Part shown: piece after piece, positions 36,749 to 46,266 of the stretch
Position numbering within the stretch: position 1 is the first letter of the stretch
Layout: the number at the start of each line of letters is the position of its first letter
Source: Heyndrickxia sporothermodurans
GTDB lineage: Bacteria > Bacillota > Bacilli > Bacillales > Bacillaceae_C
Length of the DNA stretch: 64,000 bases
Assembly (NCBI GenBank): GCA_018333075.1
Contig: BORH01000002.1
Location: 389,667 to 453,666, forward strand
Reading direction: 5' to 3'
Translations under genes and position numbers: made by a program
Notes under the pieces: generated by a model
What the model saw: the letters and a program-made list of their open reading frames with translations, nothing else
What the model was told of the DNA's origin: nothing
Databases searched by the model: none

Positions 36749-37524
36749 GTTATCCCCTCCAATATTTTTGTCCCTAATTTTTCTCCATGCATTATTTTTA
36801 GCAAGATATTTTCTTCTATGCCATTCAATATCAGCACTTCCTTAACACCGGATTGAATACAATCAATCGCTGCCTTGACTTTTGGAATCATCCCTCCAGT
36901 AATGACTTTATTCTCAATTAATGAAGTCGCTTCAGAGATTTGCAAATGATGAATAATATTATTTTCCTTCATTACTCCGTCTACATTCGTTATCACCCAT
37001 AATGGGGCATGAAGCTCTTTTGCAATGGCTGCTGCTGCGAGATCTCCATTAATATTCCATCTTTGACCAGACTGATCAATACCTATTGGAGAAATTACAG
37101 GTATGATCTGATTTTCCGACAATTGAATTAATAGCTCATTATTAACTTTAGCTATTTTACCAACATAGCCTAATTCCAAATCAGGATTTATAGGTGTGGC
37201 TTCTAAGAGCTTCCCATCTGCACCGCTTAAACCAACTGCTTTCCCACCATTTGCAATTATGTTACGGACAAAGGATTTATTCATCTTTCCCGATAGAACC
37301 ATTTCTACTACATCAAGGGTTTGTTCTGTAGTAACTCTTAACCCATTTACAAATTTTGATTCAATATTTAACTCATTTAATAGTTTAGTAATGTCAGGTC
37401 CACCGCCATGAACTAATATTGGCTTTACCTGACCTTGATGTACAAGTTGAACGAGTTGATCAAAAAAAGATGCAGGCAATTGGTCCATTACACTTCCACC
37501 ACATTTAATCACTAGATATGACAT
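36742..37524 (-). CDS. argB: N-acetylglutamate kinase
   Basis: Amino-acid kinase family, 260 residues. KCGGS near the N-terminus, ILVHGGGPDI, and GGMIPKVKAAIDC are the ATP and substrate motifs. Phosphorylates N-acetylglutamate. The ATG at 37524 (MSYLVIKCGG) follows AAAGGATG and gives the usual length; the frame extension to 37566 overlaps argJ and lacks support. Confidence 0.95.
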   Translation of the reverse strand: MSYLVIKCGGSVMDQLPASFFDQLVQLVHQGQVKPILVHGGGPDITKLLNELNIESKFVNGLRVTTEQTLDVVEMVLSGKMNKSFVRNIIANGGKAVGLSGADGKLLEATPINPDLELGYVGKIAKVNNELLIQLSENQIIPVISPIGIDQSGQRWNINGDLAAAAIAKELHAPLWVITNVDGVMKENNIIHHLQISEATSLIENKVITGGMIPKVKAAIDCIQSGVKEVLILNGIEENILLKIMHGEKLGTKILEGITC

Positions 37525-37546
37525 ATGTTTTTCGCATCCTTTCTTT

Positions 37547-38791
37547 TTATGTCCGGTAGGATGCATTTATTTTTACATAGTCATAAGTTAAATCGCACCC
37601 CCACGCAATTGCCCTTCCATTTGACTCGAATAAATCAACAAAAATATGAATCATTTCATTTTGATGTAAATAATTTTTCGCATCTTCCTCAGAAAACTGG
37701 CAAGGTAAGCCACGTTCAACTACAGCGATTGGTCCTAAGTTAACTTTTATATTTGTATGTTTTATAGTTGCACCGCTGTAGCCAATTGCGGCAACTATTC
37801 TCCCCCAATTAGGATCTTCGCCGAAAATGGCAGCTTTAACAAGATTCGAACCAATGATGGATTTCGCAATTTTAATCGCGTCTTCATCTGAATTAGCTCC
37901 TATTACTTGAGCTTCAATTAATTTAGTTGCTCCTTCACCATCTTTTGCGATTTGTTTCGCTAATGATTGACAAACTATATTTAAGCCTTCTTCAAAGATC
38001 TTCCATTCAGGATGGAGCGGCGAAAGTTCGTTATTTTTTGATTGACCATTTGCTAGTACAAGAACCATATCATTTGTACTTGTATCTCCATCAACGGTTA
38101 TCATATTAAATGATTTGTTTGTTGCAGATTTTAGTACATGTTGTAGTGCTTCTTGATTCACGAAAGCATCTGTTGTAATAAAAGAAAGCATGGTTGCCAT
38201 GTTTGGATGGATCATCCCTGATCCCTTTGCAGCACCACCAATCGTTATTTTTTTTCCGTCAATAAACATTTGAACACATGCATGTTTTGTAAATGTATCC
38301 GTTGTTAAAATCGCCTGCTCAAAATCTGTTGAATGATTTTGTTCATACAAATCAAAAATTGAAGCTACTCCATTTTTTATTTTTTCCATAGGCAGCTGTT
38401 CTCCAATAACTCCGGTAGAACTTACAGCAACTAATTGTTCATCAATTCCTACTTGATCTGCAAAAAGCTTTCTCATGATATATGCATTTTTTAAGCCTTC
38501 TTCTCCTGTACAGGCATTCGCCACTCCAGAATTGACAATCACCCCTTGAAGATAATTTGAATTTTCAATACTTTCCTTTGTCACTTGTATCGGTGGTGCC
38601 TGAAAAAGATTTGTTGTGTAAACTGCCGCACCTGTTGCAGGAACATTTGAATAAAGCCACCCTAAATCATATCTCTTCCTTTTAATTCCACAATGTAAAC
38701 CTCCTGCTAAAAAGCCAATAGGTGAAGTAATATCACCTTCTATTACCTGAATATTCTCAATATTCGTATCTGATTCTTTTATACTATTCAT
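37547..38791 (-). CDS. argJ: Bifunctional glutamate N-acetyltransferase / ornithine acetyltransferase
   Basis: Recycles the acetyl group from acetylornithine to glutamate, and may also acetylate glutamate with acetyl-CoA. The Thr of the autocleavage site is in [16 protein letters not shown], where the precursor splits into alpha and beta chains. Ends in a typical AYRT-like tail (KINASYRT). The start is the second ATG of MM at 38791, with GGAGG 6 nt upstream; the longer frame overlaps argC. Confidence 0.95.
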   Translation of the reverse strand: MNSIKESDTNIENIQVIEGDITSPIGFLAGGLHCGIKRKRYDLGWLYSNVPATGAAVYTTNLFQAPPIQVTKESIENSNYLQGVIVNSGVANACTGEEGLKNAYIMRKLFADQVGIDEQLVAVSSTGVIGEQLPMEKIKNGVASIFDLYEQNHSTDFEQAILTTDTFTKHACVQMFIDGKKITIGGAAKGSGMIHPNMATMLSFITTDAFVNQEALQHVLKSATNKSFNMITVDGDTSTNDMVLVLANGQSKNNELSPLHPEWKIFEEGLNIVCQSLAKQIAKDGEGATKLIEAQVIGANSDEDAIKIAKSIIGSNLVKAAIFGEDPNWGRIVAAIGYSGATIKHTNIKVNLGPIAVVERGLPCQFSEEDAKNYLHQNEMIHIFVDLFESNGRAIAWGCDLTYDYVKINASYRT

Positions 38792-38804
38792 CATAAACCT
38801 CCAT

Positions 38805-39842
38805 TTAAGGGAAAAGTGGGGTGAGATGCAAGCTTGTTGTTTCATCCCATCCATTCATGACATTCATATTTTGTACTGCTTGCCCTGCCGCTCCTTTTAC
38901 TAAGTTGTCAATAACTGACACAATGATTAAGCGATTCGTCCTTTCATCGATTAATACACCAATATCGCAAAAATTTGATCCTGTTACTTCTTTTGTCGCT
39001 GGCCATTTATTTGCCGACCGAATTCTAATAAAAGGATCATTTTGATACGTCGACTTATACAAATCAATGACTTCTTGTGTTGTTACTTTTTCTGTTAAAT
39101 TTGCATAAATCGTACACATAATTCCCCTTGTCATCGGGATAAGATGAGTAGTAAATGAGATCGTTGTGCTTGCCCCACTAATCTCATTTATTATTTGTTC
39201 AATTTCAGGTATGTGTTGATGGGATCCAAGTTTATATGCTTTCATATTTTCATTGATTTCAGCATATGAGCTCCCTAAGATTGGATTTCTTCCTGCCCCG
39301 GAAACTCCTGATTTTCCATCAATAACTACGGTGCTAGGTTCAATCCATTTTGCTTTTAATACCGGAGTTATTCCAAGTAATGCTGCAGTAGGATAACATC
39401 CAGGATTAGCAATTAATTGAGCATCTTTTATTTTTTCTCTATATACTTCTGTTAATCCGTATACCGCTTGTTTCAAATAACTAGGTGATGAATGCTTTTT
39501 CTTATACCATTTCTCATAAGTTTTGTCTTGAATGAGTCTAAAATCACCTGATAAATCTATACACGTTTTACCTTGTTCAAAAAATTGAGGGAGTATTTCA
39601 TTGGATATCCCCGATGGTGTTGCGAAAAACAATATATCTACTTTACTAGCAATCTCTCTTATTTCAAGTTTCCCAATCGTTTGATTATAAAAGCTATTTA
39701 AATGAGGATATTGTTCTGTTATATGTTTCCCTTGTGTGGAATGAGATATAATCTCTTCAACTTGAACAAATGGATGCTTCTGCAACAGCCTAAGAAGTTC
39801 AGCCCCCCCATATCCATTTGCTCCAATGATACCTACTTTCAA
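38805..39842 (-). CDS. argC: N-acetyl-gamma-glutamyl-phosphate reductase
   Basis: NADPH-dependent reductase. GIIGANGYGGAELLRLL is the dinucleotide fold and LIANPGCYPTAALLG contains the catalytic Cys. First gene of the operon. GGAGGG lies directly against the ATG at 39848, which is too close; a TTG at codon 3 (39840-39842) has ideal 7-nt spacing and matches the family N-terminus (MKVGIIGA), so it is chosen here. Confidence 0.94.
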   Translation of the reverse strand: MKVGIIGANGYGGAELLRLLQKHPFVQVEEIISHSTQGKHITEQYPHLNSFYNQTIGKLEIREIASKVDILFFATPSGISNEILPQFFEQGKTCIDLSGDFRLIQDKTYEKWYKKKHSSPSYLKQAVYGLTEVYREKIKDAQLIANPGCYPTAALLGITPVLKAKWIEPSTVVIDGKSGVSGAGRNPILGSSYAEINENMKAYKLGSHQHIPEIEQIINEISGASTTISFTTHLIPMTRGIMCTIYANLTEKVTTQEVIDLYKSTYQNDPFIRIRSANKWPATKEVTGSNFCDIGVLIDERTNRLIIVSVIDNLVKGAAGQAVQNMNVMNGWDETTSLHLTPLFP

Positions 39843-39868
39843 TTTCATCCCTCCGTAAGTTTTGAATT

Positions 39869-39897
39869 ATTATAACAATTTATGTATAACTATACAA
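39869..39897 (-). promoter_or_regulatory. argC operon promoter with possible ARG box
   Basis: Minus 35 TTGTAT (39892-39897), 17-nt spacer, minus 10 TATAAT (39869-39874). The dyad TGTATAGTTATACA (39883-39896) overlaps minus 35 and the spacer. It is AT-rich and a looser match to the ARG box than the argG one. A further ATGAATGATTATGCAT-like site lies about 60 bp upstream (39957-39972), which could form a pair for an ArgR hexamer. Confidence 0.65.
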
Positions 39898-40010
39898 TAT
39901 GTTAATAAAAAATAATTAAATTGTCCAATAAAAATGACATTATTTTTCAACAAAATGCATAATCATTCATTAACCAAAAAATTAAACTAACCCTTTTTAA
40001 CAAATAGTGC

Positions 40011-40044
40011 AAAAAAAAACCATTTAGCATTATTTACTAAATGG
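40011..40044 (-). terminator. Terminator of the GGDEF/EAL gene
   Basis: CCATTTAG (40020-40027) pairs with CTAAATGG (40037-40044); on the minus strand a run of nine T follows. The stem overlaps the end of the coding sequence. Confidence 0.78.
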
Positions 40045-42402
40045 ATTCTCTTCAGGTTTGGCAATATAGTAACCTTGTACAATATGGCATTTCATATTCT
40101 CTATAAGTTGTAAATCATCCTTATTTTCAATTCCTTCTGCTATTACTTCCATATCCAGTTTCTTGGTGATTGAAACAATACTTTGAATAATAGCTGCATT
40201 TTCCTTATTGGTAGTAATTCCTTTTACTATTGATTGGTCAATTTTCAAGACATCTATTGGATATTTTCCTAAATAATTTAAAGAGGAATAACCAATTCCA
40301 AAATCATCAATGGCAATTCTAACGCCTAAAGATTTAAGAGATTTCAATGTATCTATTATATTTTCTCGATTGGACATTGCAATTTTCTCAGAAAACTCTA
40401 GCTCCAAAAAGCCAGGATTAAACTCTGTTTCTTCCAAAATTCTTGATAAATTATATACAAAATTCTTATCAAGAAGTTGTTTCATCGAAACATTTACAGC
40501 TAATTTTAAAGGCATTTGACCACTTTTTTGCCAATTTTTACATTGTGTACAAGCAGTTTGTAAAACCCATTCACCAATTGAATGAATTAATCCTACCTCC
40601 TCCGCAATAGGGATAAATTCTTCAGGTGGTACGATTCCTAATTCAGGATTTTCCCAACTTAATAACGCTTCCACCCCAATTATTTTGTTCGATTGTAAAT
40701 CGAATTGGGATTGGTATAACAACTTAAATTCCCCAGAGTTTATCGCTTTTCTTAGCCCTTTTTCAATAATCATTTTTCTTTGAAATGATTCTTTCATTTC
40801 CGTTTTAAATAACTGATATCCGTTCTTTCCTTTTTCTTTCACATAATACATGGCAGTATCCGCATTTTTCATCAATGTTTCTGCGTCTACTCCGTCTTCT
40901 GGATATATACTAATTCCAATACTCGGTGTAATAAATAACGTATTGCCAGCAATATTCAAAGGCTCTTTAAATTTCTTAAGAATCTTCATCGCAAACAACT
41001 CAGCCTCAGTAGCTTGACAATTAGGTAAAACGATCGTAAATTCATCTCCACCAATTCTATAAACTAAATAATCTCGTTCCTCTAATTCGATACCTGATTC
41101 TAGCTGATATGCAACAAGGGCTAGCAATGTATCACCTGCTGAATGACTTAACGTATCATTCACATATTTAAAACGATCTAAATCTAAAAATAAAACAGCC
41201 AGATGTTCATTATTTTCTCCGGCCTTACTTGTTAGTTCAGATAAGTCTTTATTAAACATACGACGATTCGGCAACCCAGTAAGCGTATCGTGAAAAGCTA
41301 AATATTTCATTTCTTCTTCTTGCTTTTTTCGTTCAGTTATATCTGTAGAAACACCTAATAGAATTTTTTCATTATTACACGTATTGATTGGAATCATCAC
41401 GGTTTGAAGCCACTTTTTATTTCCTTGTTTATCTACAATAAAATCTTCTGGTATAAATTTCTCTTCCATATGATTGAAGATGTTGTAATTGTTACCTAAA
41501 TGGTCTTTTCCATAAATGTCATTTAGAATGTCTTCTGATTTTCCCTCTAATTCATTAGGCGTCATCCCATTAAATTCTGCAAATGCTTTGTTTACTAAGG
41601 TAAACTGTTTTCTTTGATTTAATGCATATATAAAATTTGGGTTCATATCTATAATTGTTCTAAGAAACATTTGCTGTCTCGCTAATTCAGCATTCATATT
41701 TTTAAGTTTCTTTTGATGAATTCTAATAATTGTAATGAATATGGATGTAGCAAAAACAATTACAGATATGCTGCTTGCCAATAATTTACTTTGTGGAAAA
41801 ATATTCATAAATCCAATCAAATATCCTAAAGTAATTGCCAGCAAGAATTGCCTTGTATATGATTTCATTTCCTTATCAGTTATTTTTTTTGAAACAACAA
41901 AGCTAACAAAAAGACAAACAAACATAAGAATTAACATGGAAAGATAAAAACTATTTCCTTTTCCACCTATAGGAAATAAAAATGAAGCACTATCAATTCC
42001 TTCCATCATTTCTAGCTTATACACCCCGTAAGGACTTAATCCGATTAAAAAGACAATGAACGCCCAAATATAAAAAATTATGACAGAATATTTATTTAAG
42101 ACAAATCTCCATTTGCTTTGTCTTATTTCTGGAAGACTTTCCTCTAACATAGTGTAGATAATGAATAATAAATTTGGAGCTAGAAAAATTGAACCGGATC
42201 TAAACAATCGAAATAAAAAATCAATCGTTTCAACACTTAATACTTTATGTGCGTACAATACTGCAACATCTAATTGCCAGAGGATGATATTAACGAGAAA
42301 CACAAATAAAGCTATTGAAATCTTGGACTTTTTTAACATAAATAATCCAAGAATACCGATAATTAAAGGAAAACAAGCAAATAATGTCATCATTATATAC
42401 AT
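40030..42402 (-). CDS. Membrane diguanylate cyclase/phosphodiesterase (7TM-PAS-GGDEF-EAL)
   Basis: 790 residues. Seven hydrophobic helices at about 5-230 form a histidine-kinase-type 7TM sensor. A PAS domain follows (about 245-357, ending in GVSTDITERKKQ), then GGDEF with an intact GGDEF at 451-455, and EAL with EAL at 578-580, DDFGIGYSS and KIDQS. Both c-di-GMP domains keep their catalytic motifs. No RxxD I-site precedes GGDEF. It starts 16 bp after the divergent ketosynthase gene and is probably co-transcribed with it. Confidence 0.92.
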   Translation of the reverse strand: MYIMMTLFACFPLIIGILGLFMLKKSKISIALFVFLVNIILWQLDVAVLYAHKVLSVETIDFLFRLFRSGSIFLAPNLLFIIYTMLEESLPEIRQSKWRFVLNKYSVIIFYIWAFIVFLIGLSPYGVYKLEMMEGIDSASFLFPIGGKGNSFYLSMLILMFVCLFVSFVVSKKITDKEMKSYTRQFLLAITLGYLIGFMNIFPQSKLLASSISVIVFATSIFITIIRIHQKKLKNMNAELARQQMFLRTIIDMNPNFIYALNQRKQFTLVNKAFAEFNGMTPNELEGKSEDILNDIYGKDHLGNNYNIFNHMEEKFIPEDFIVDKQGNKKWLQTVMIPINTCNNEKILLGVSTDITERKKQEEEMKYLAFHDTLTGLPNRRMFNKDLSELTSKAGENNEHLAVLFLDLDRFKYVNDTLSHSAGDTLLALVAYQLESGIELEERDYLVYRIGGDEFTIVLPNCQATEAELFAMKILKKFKEPLNIAGNTLFITPSIGISIYPEDGVDAETLMKNADTAMYYVKEKGKNGYQLFKTEMKESFQRKMIIEKGLRKAINSGEFKLLYQSQFDLQSNKIIGVEALLSWENPELGIVPPEEFIPIAEEVGLIHSIGEWVLQTACTQCKNWQKSGQMPLKLAVNVSMKQLLDKNFVYNLSRILEETEFNPGFLELEFSEKIAMSNRENIIDTLKSLKSLGVRIAIDDFGIGYSSLNYLGKYPIDVLKIDQSIVKGITTNKENAAIIQSIVSITKKLDMEVIAEGIENKDDLQLIENMKCHIVQGYYIAKPEENPFSK

Positions 42403-42418
42403 TGATCAATCACACCTA

Positions 42419-43603
42419 TTAATGATAATTAGAAACAAGTAAACATGTATTATTTCCTCCATTGCCATGGGATGTTATGGCAACACTTTCAATTTCTTTA
42501 TGTATCGTCTCATATACGATCGGCAAATCCTCAAATCCTTCTCCTTTTGTTTTAATGGTAGGTGGAATAAATCCATATTCCATTGAAATAAGAGAAGAAA
42601 TAACTTGAATAGCACCCGATGCACCAAATGGATGACCAATCATACTTTTTATCGACGTAATAGGAACATTACGATCGAACATTGATTGATGAACTTTATA
42701 TTCAACTAAGTCATTATTTCGCAGTCCAAGCGCTTGGCTATTAATATAAGTAGGAATACAATCTCCAATGGTTTCTTTTAATGCTTCTCCCATACTCCGT
42801 CCTGATACATCCATTTGATACATAGGCAAAGAATCATTATTGGCAAATCCATTCGTAATGACCCCATAAATATTCGCATTTCTCATAATCGCATCATTTT
42901 CACGTTCTAATATAAGAATACCAGAGCCTTCAGACATAACAAATCCTTTATGCTTAGCTGAGAAAGGAACACCGGTTTCAGCAATTTTCGTATCTAAGGC
43001 AACGGATCTTAATTTTAAAAATCCTAATGAAACCCAGTCACCGAGACAAGCATCAGCACCACCAACAACACAAACATCTGCTTGCCCAGTTTCTAAAAAC
43101 ATTTTTCCAAGAAGTATTGCATCTAAACTTGCTGCACAACCAGTAGTAATCGTATAAGATTGATTCAGTGATCCGATATGTGCACTTACTGCAGAAGACA
43201 ATGTATGAGGATCTCCTAAAGATACACTTTCTATAGGAAAGGTAGAATACTGCTGAAAATTTTCTGCATTCCTTTCTAATTCTCTTAATCCACCAGTAGA
43301 AGTTCCTAAAATTACAGCCATTCTTCGTTCCTTGTTAATTGAAATTTTCGCCATTCTAATCGCATCATCAGTTGCTGCCATAGCCAACCTACTTAATCTT
43401 GGATATCTTCTATATGATATACCATTAATCACTTCTAAATCATCAGGGACGACTCCAGCAACTAATTGCTGAGAACCTTTCTTCCCATTGGTCGCAAAAA
43501 AACTTTGCGAGCAAATTCCATTTTCAAGATTAAATTTAAATTGATGTTTTGAAATGGATCCAGGGGCTTTTAACCCGTAACCAGTTACTACTATTTTTTT
43601 CAC
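42419..43603 (-). CDS. Divergent beta-ketoacyl synthase with a Cys-Gln-His active site
   Basis: 394-residue thiolase-fold condensing enzyme of the FabF/KAS type. The nucleophile is Cys156 in TITTGCAASLD, and His324 and Lys319 are present in IKSMIGHPFGASG. At the position of the first catalytic His (normally AHGTST) it has Gln290 in INSQALGLRNND. So it can probably load an acyl chain but decarboxylation may be impaired. GTG start behind GAGGG. It precedes the GGDEF/EAL gene by 16 bp. Not a standard fatty acid synthesis gene; polyketide-like or regulatory roles are possible. Confidence 0.82.
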   Translation of the reverse strand: MKKIVVTGYGLKAPGSISKHQFKFNLENGICSQSFFATNGKKGSQQLVAGVVPDDLEVINGISYRRYPRLSRLAMAATDDAIRMAKISINKERRMAVILGTSTGGLRELERNAENFQQYSTFPIESVSLGDPHTLSSAVSAHIGSLNQSYTITTGCAASLDAILLGKMFLETGQADVCVVGGADACLGDWVSLGFLKLRSVALDTKIAETGVPFSAKHKGFVMSEGSGILILERENDAIMRNANIYGVITNGFANNDSLPMYQMDVSGRSMGEALKETIGDCIPTYINSQALGLRNNDLVEYKVHQSMFDRNVPITSIKSMIGHPFGASGAIQVISSLISMEYGFIPPTIKTKGEGFEDLPIVYETIHKEIESVAITSHGNGGNNTCLLVSNYH

Positions 43604-43833
43604 TTTTTTCCCTCTATCTAATTATTTCTCAACACTTTATTATATTGTATGGTAAAAATATTTCCAACAATTTCTACTGAATTATTTAAGTTATTTTAAA
43701 AGTTCGAAACTGAATATTACCATTTTAATAAGAGTTATATAAAAAATTTTACAATAATAATTATTAAAAAACCAGAAATTAGAAATTTCATTATAGTCTA
43801 TCTTCTTTATAACAGTAATTATTATAGAATAAA

Positions 43834-43885
43834 AAAGGAACTATCCTGAAAGAAAAGTGTCAAACACTTTAAGGACAGCTCCTTT
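43834..43885 (-). terminator. Terminator of sspH
   Basis: On the minus strand a long imperfect stem, AAAGGAGCTGTCCT with AGGATAGTTCCTTT, encloses an inner AGTGT/ACACT hairpin and ends in a T-run (TTTTTTA). It lies just after the sspH stop. Confidence 0.78.
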
Positions 43886-43891
43886 AAAATT

Positions 43892-44071
43892 TTAAACCTC
43901 TTCTAGTTCATCAATTGAAACTTCCGACCTTTCTTCGAGGGGACCTCTTAAATGAACTGTAGCTATTTTTTCATCCTCGTGAAGTTTATCTATCCAAACA
44001 GAAGTACCATGATATTTTACATCTATATCCGCTGAAGATGATAGAATCTGCTTAATCCGTTTTGCTTCCAT
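43892..44071 (-). CDS. sspH: Small acid-soluble spore protein, H type
   Basis: 59 residues. MEAKRIKQILSSSADIDVKYHG at the N-terminus and the acidic C-terminus are characteristic of H-type SASP, made in the forespore. The ATG at 44071 is behind GGAGG (8-nt spacing), which itself lies inside the longer reading frame. Upstream there is a possible sigma-G promoter: TGAATA (44127-44132) and TAAACTA (44103-44109) with 17-nt spacing. Confidence 0.9.
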   Translation of the reverse strand: MEAKRIKQILSSSADIDVKYHGTSVWIDKLHEDEKIATVHLRGPLEERSEVSIDELEEV

Positions 44072-44102
44072 TTTTATTTCCTCCATATTTATTATTTCAA
44101 TA

Positions 44103-44132
44103 TAGTTTATGAGCTATAAATGATTTTATTCA
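44103..44132 (-). promoter_or_regulatory. Possible sigma-G promoter of sspH
   Basis: Minus 35 TGAATA and minus 10 TAAACTA or CATAAAC spaced 17 or 15 nt, close to the forespore sigma-G consensus. Assigned from the class of gene and the fit, not from data. Confidence 0.45.
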
Positions 44133-44154
44133 TTTGCACCAATGAATAAAAAAA

Positions 44155-44224
44155 TGTGACAATTTTGTTTCTCATGATATTTTCATCATTCTTTCATGTA
44201 ACTTTTTCCTTTATCTTTTATGAT
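44155..44224 (+). promoter_or_regulatory. Promoter/control region of small RNA copy A
   Basis: A 23-bp block starting TGTGACAATTTTGTTTCTCA at 44155-44177 is repeated exactly upstream of sRNA copy B (46527-46549). CTTTCATGT follows at 44191-44199 and the minus 10 TATGAT is at 44219-44224, also matched in copy B at identical distances (64 nt from block to minus 10). There is no good minus 35 hexamer, suggesting the block is an activator site. Confidence 0.65.
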
Positions 44225-44230
44225 AAAACT

Positions 44231-44300
44231 ACTAGGTCATCCTAGTTTCACCTCTTTATATATATTCCCTTGTCCGGCAAAATATTGTCGGATTTTTTTT
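44231..44300 (+). ncRNA. Candidate C-rich small regulatory RNA, copy A (about 70 nt)
   Basis: A 5' hairpin ACTAGG-TCAT-CCTAGT (44231-44246) is followed by an unpaired pyrimidine-rich linker (TTCACCTCTTTATATATATTCCC region), then a terminator stem TCCGGCAA / TTGTCGGA (44273-44292) with eight T. No ORF is present. The linker carries stretches complementary to Shine-Dalgarno sequences. Homologous in layout to copy B at 46603. It resembles C-rich Bacillus/Staphylococcus sRNAs such as RoxS/RsaE or FsrA, but is not identified. Confidence 0.65.
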
Positions 44301-44385
44301 AGTCCTTTTCCGTCATACTAATTAAATTTATACTAAACGCTAATAACTCTAGTGAACAAGGAAAAAATAACACTTGGTTTTAGCT

Positions 44386-46266
44386 TTATTTATAGAGCTC
44401 TTCATTTTTTTCGAAATCCAAGTGTTTTTTAAACCACATTATTTTCATCGATTTCATTACATCATATGTTACCGGAACAATAACTAAAGTAAGTAGAGTG
44501 GATGTAAGTAATCCTGAAATTACTACAATGGCAAGTGATTTGGAGATTAATCCGCTATCACTTGATAAAGCTATCGGTAATAGAGCACCAATTGTAACTA
44601 AAGCCGTCATTAGAATAGGTCTTAAACGTGTACTTCCCGTATTTAATAAGGCCATTCGAAAATCCATACCATTTGCTTCATTTTGTTTTACACAATCCAT
44701 TAAGACAAGTGCATTCGTTACGACAATTCATTTAAGCATCAAAAACCCAACAAGTGCAGGCATTCCAAGTGCTTGCTTCGTAGCAAAGAGGCCCAGCAAT
44801 CCACCTGTAAATAAGAAAGGTAAGGATGATAGTATAGCAATCGGCATAATCATATTTCCGAATGCTATAAGCATTACATTATAGACAAGAACAACAGCAA
44901 CTATCATAGACAAAATCATATTCGTGAATCCTTCGTTCATAGCTTTTGCTTGACCTTCAGAACGATATTTAACTCCTGTTGGGAATTGAATACTTTTTAA
45001 CCTTTTTTCTACTTCAGCCTGGATACCAGATACATTATCAGTTGTAATTCTACCTGATACTTCAACATATCCTTGTTTATTTAATCGATACAATGCTGAT
45101 GGACTAAGCGTTTTCGACAAAGTGGCAACATCTGAAAGTTTTACTTGTTCACCTAAGGCATTTGTAAGCTTTTGTCCTGTAATATCACTTAAATCATTTA
45201 ATGGATTATTTTTTTAATAGAAGATGTACCGCGGTAGTTGTTCCGTCTATTTGTATTTGCACAACATTTTCACCCGCAATCATTTTTCTTACAGAATTAG
45301 CAATCAACATTGGATTCAAACCATTTTTCGCAGCTCTTTCATCATTAATATTAAGCTGCAGCTGCTGTTTTACACCGGTTATATTCGTTTTCACATTTTC
45401 TAAACCTGATATATTTTTTATTTTATTTGTAATTAATTGCCCAGAAGCTTCTAATTCCTGTGGACTTCCACCCTCAACGATTAATACTAAATTGCTTGTT
45501 CCCACAATTACTACCGGTGATAAAGCGACTAACATTTGATCCTCAATCTTTATCGCATGATCCTTTACATTTTTCTCAAAAGCTTTTGTTTGATCCTTTG
45601 TGATATTATTTTTTAAGTCAAATGAAATTCGAATGTGTTCACCGTCTACTACTGTTTGTACATGTTTTATAAGTTCTTCCTTTTTTTTGAACTTCTTCCA
45701 ATTCTAAAGCAACTTTATTTGACTTTTCTATTGAAGTTCCATCAGGCAAATCGGCATTTAATCGATACGAAAATGATTTATCCTGTGGCAAAAAGTTTTT
45801 TTGGATCTTTGGTATTAATTAATGAACCAATAAAAATTGCAAAACTACATATGATGGTAAAAGCCCGTTTATTAAGCACCGAATTTAATAATATCGGTTT
45901 ATCTGTACCTTCTGGAAGCTTAGTGTACCAACAGCTGCTTTTACATCTTTTTCAGCTTCATTCATTTTCTTATCCATATTAAATTCCATGATCCCTATAA
46001 CAGCATTATTATGTGCCTTAATATAAATTTTCTAGTTGGTTGACTCCTAGTAAAACCTCCTCAAGTGGTTTCCCTTTATCGTCTAATCCTTGCTTTGGTG
46101 TTGCTCCAATATATGGTACTTCTACTACGATGTATGGAATGACTACATTTGGCATTGATTCCATCCTCATCGTTTTCATTGAGTATACTCCACCTGCAAT
46201 AATCATTAGCATAGCAATGAAAATAACTCCTGCATTTTTTAAAGAAAATTTAACCCATGACTTCAC
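44386..46266 (-). pseudogene. Degraded RND-family efflux permease (SwrC/AcrB-like)
   Basis: Pieces of one RND permease in order on the minus strand. The N-terminus is at 46266-46018 (TM1, MKTMRMESMPNVVIPYIVVE). A short piece around IGIMEFNMDKKMNEAEKDVK sits in another frame near 46000-45930. A join follows directly to the start of the second half (KRAFTIICSFAIFIGS, about 45870), so most of the first half is deleted. Then come periplasmic segments with frameshifts (one at a T7 run near 45212) and the TM region 45120-44728. An in-frame TGA at 44728 breaks GFLML-IVVTNALVLMD, and the rest runs to 44386. About 1.9 kb remains of the usual 3.1 kb. It cannot produce a working pump. The gene lies between the two small-RNA copies. 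Confidence 0.92.

Noticed and set aside
44155-44177. The repeated upstream block as a Rex or FNR dyad
   Set aside because: The half-sites TGTGA and TCTCA are too far apart and one base off; the symmetry does not fit either consensus.
44498-44884. 128-codon plus-strand frame inside the RND remnant
   Set aside because: It is antisense to recognisable RND coding sequence and has no family resemblance or ribosome binding site.
45635-45982. 115-codon plus-strand frame
   Set aside because: Antisense to decayed RND sequence; composition reflects the other strand.
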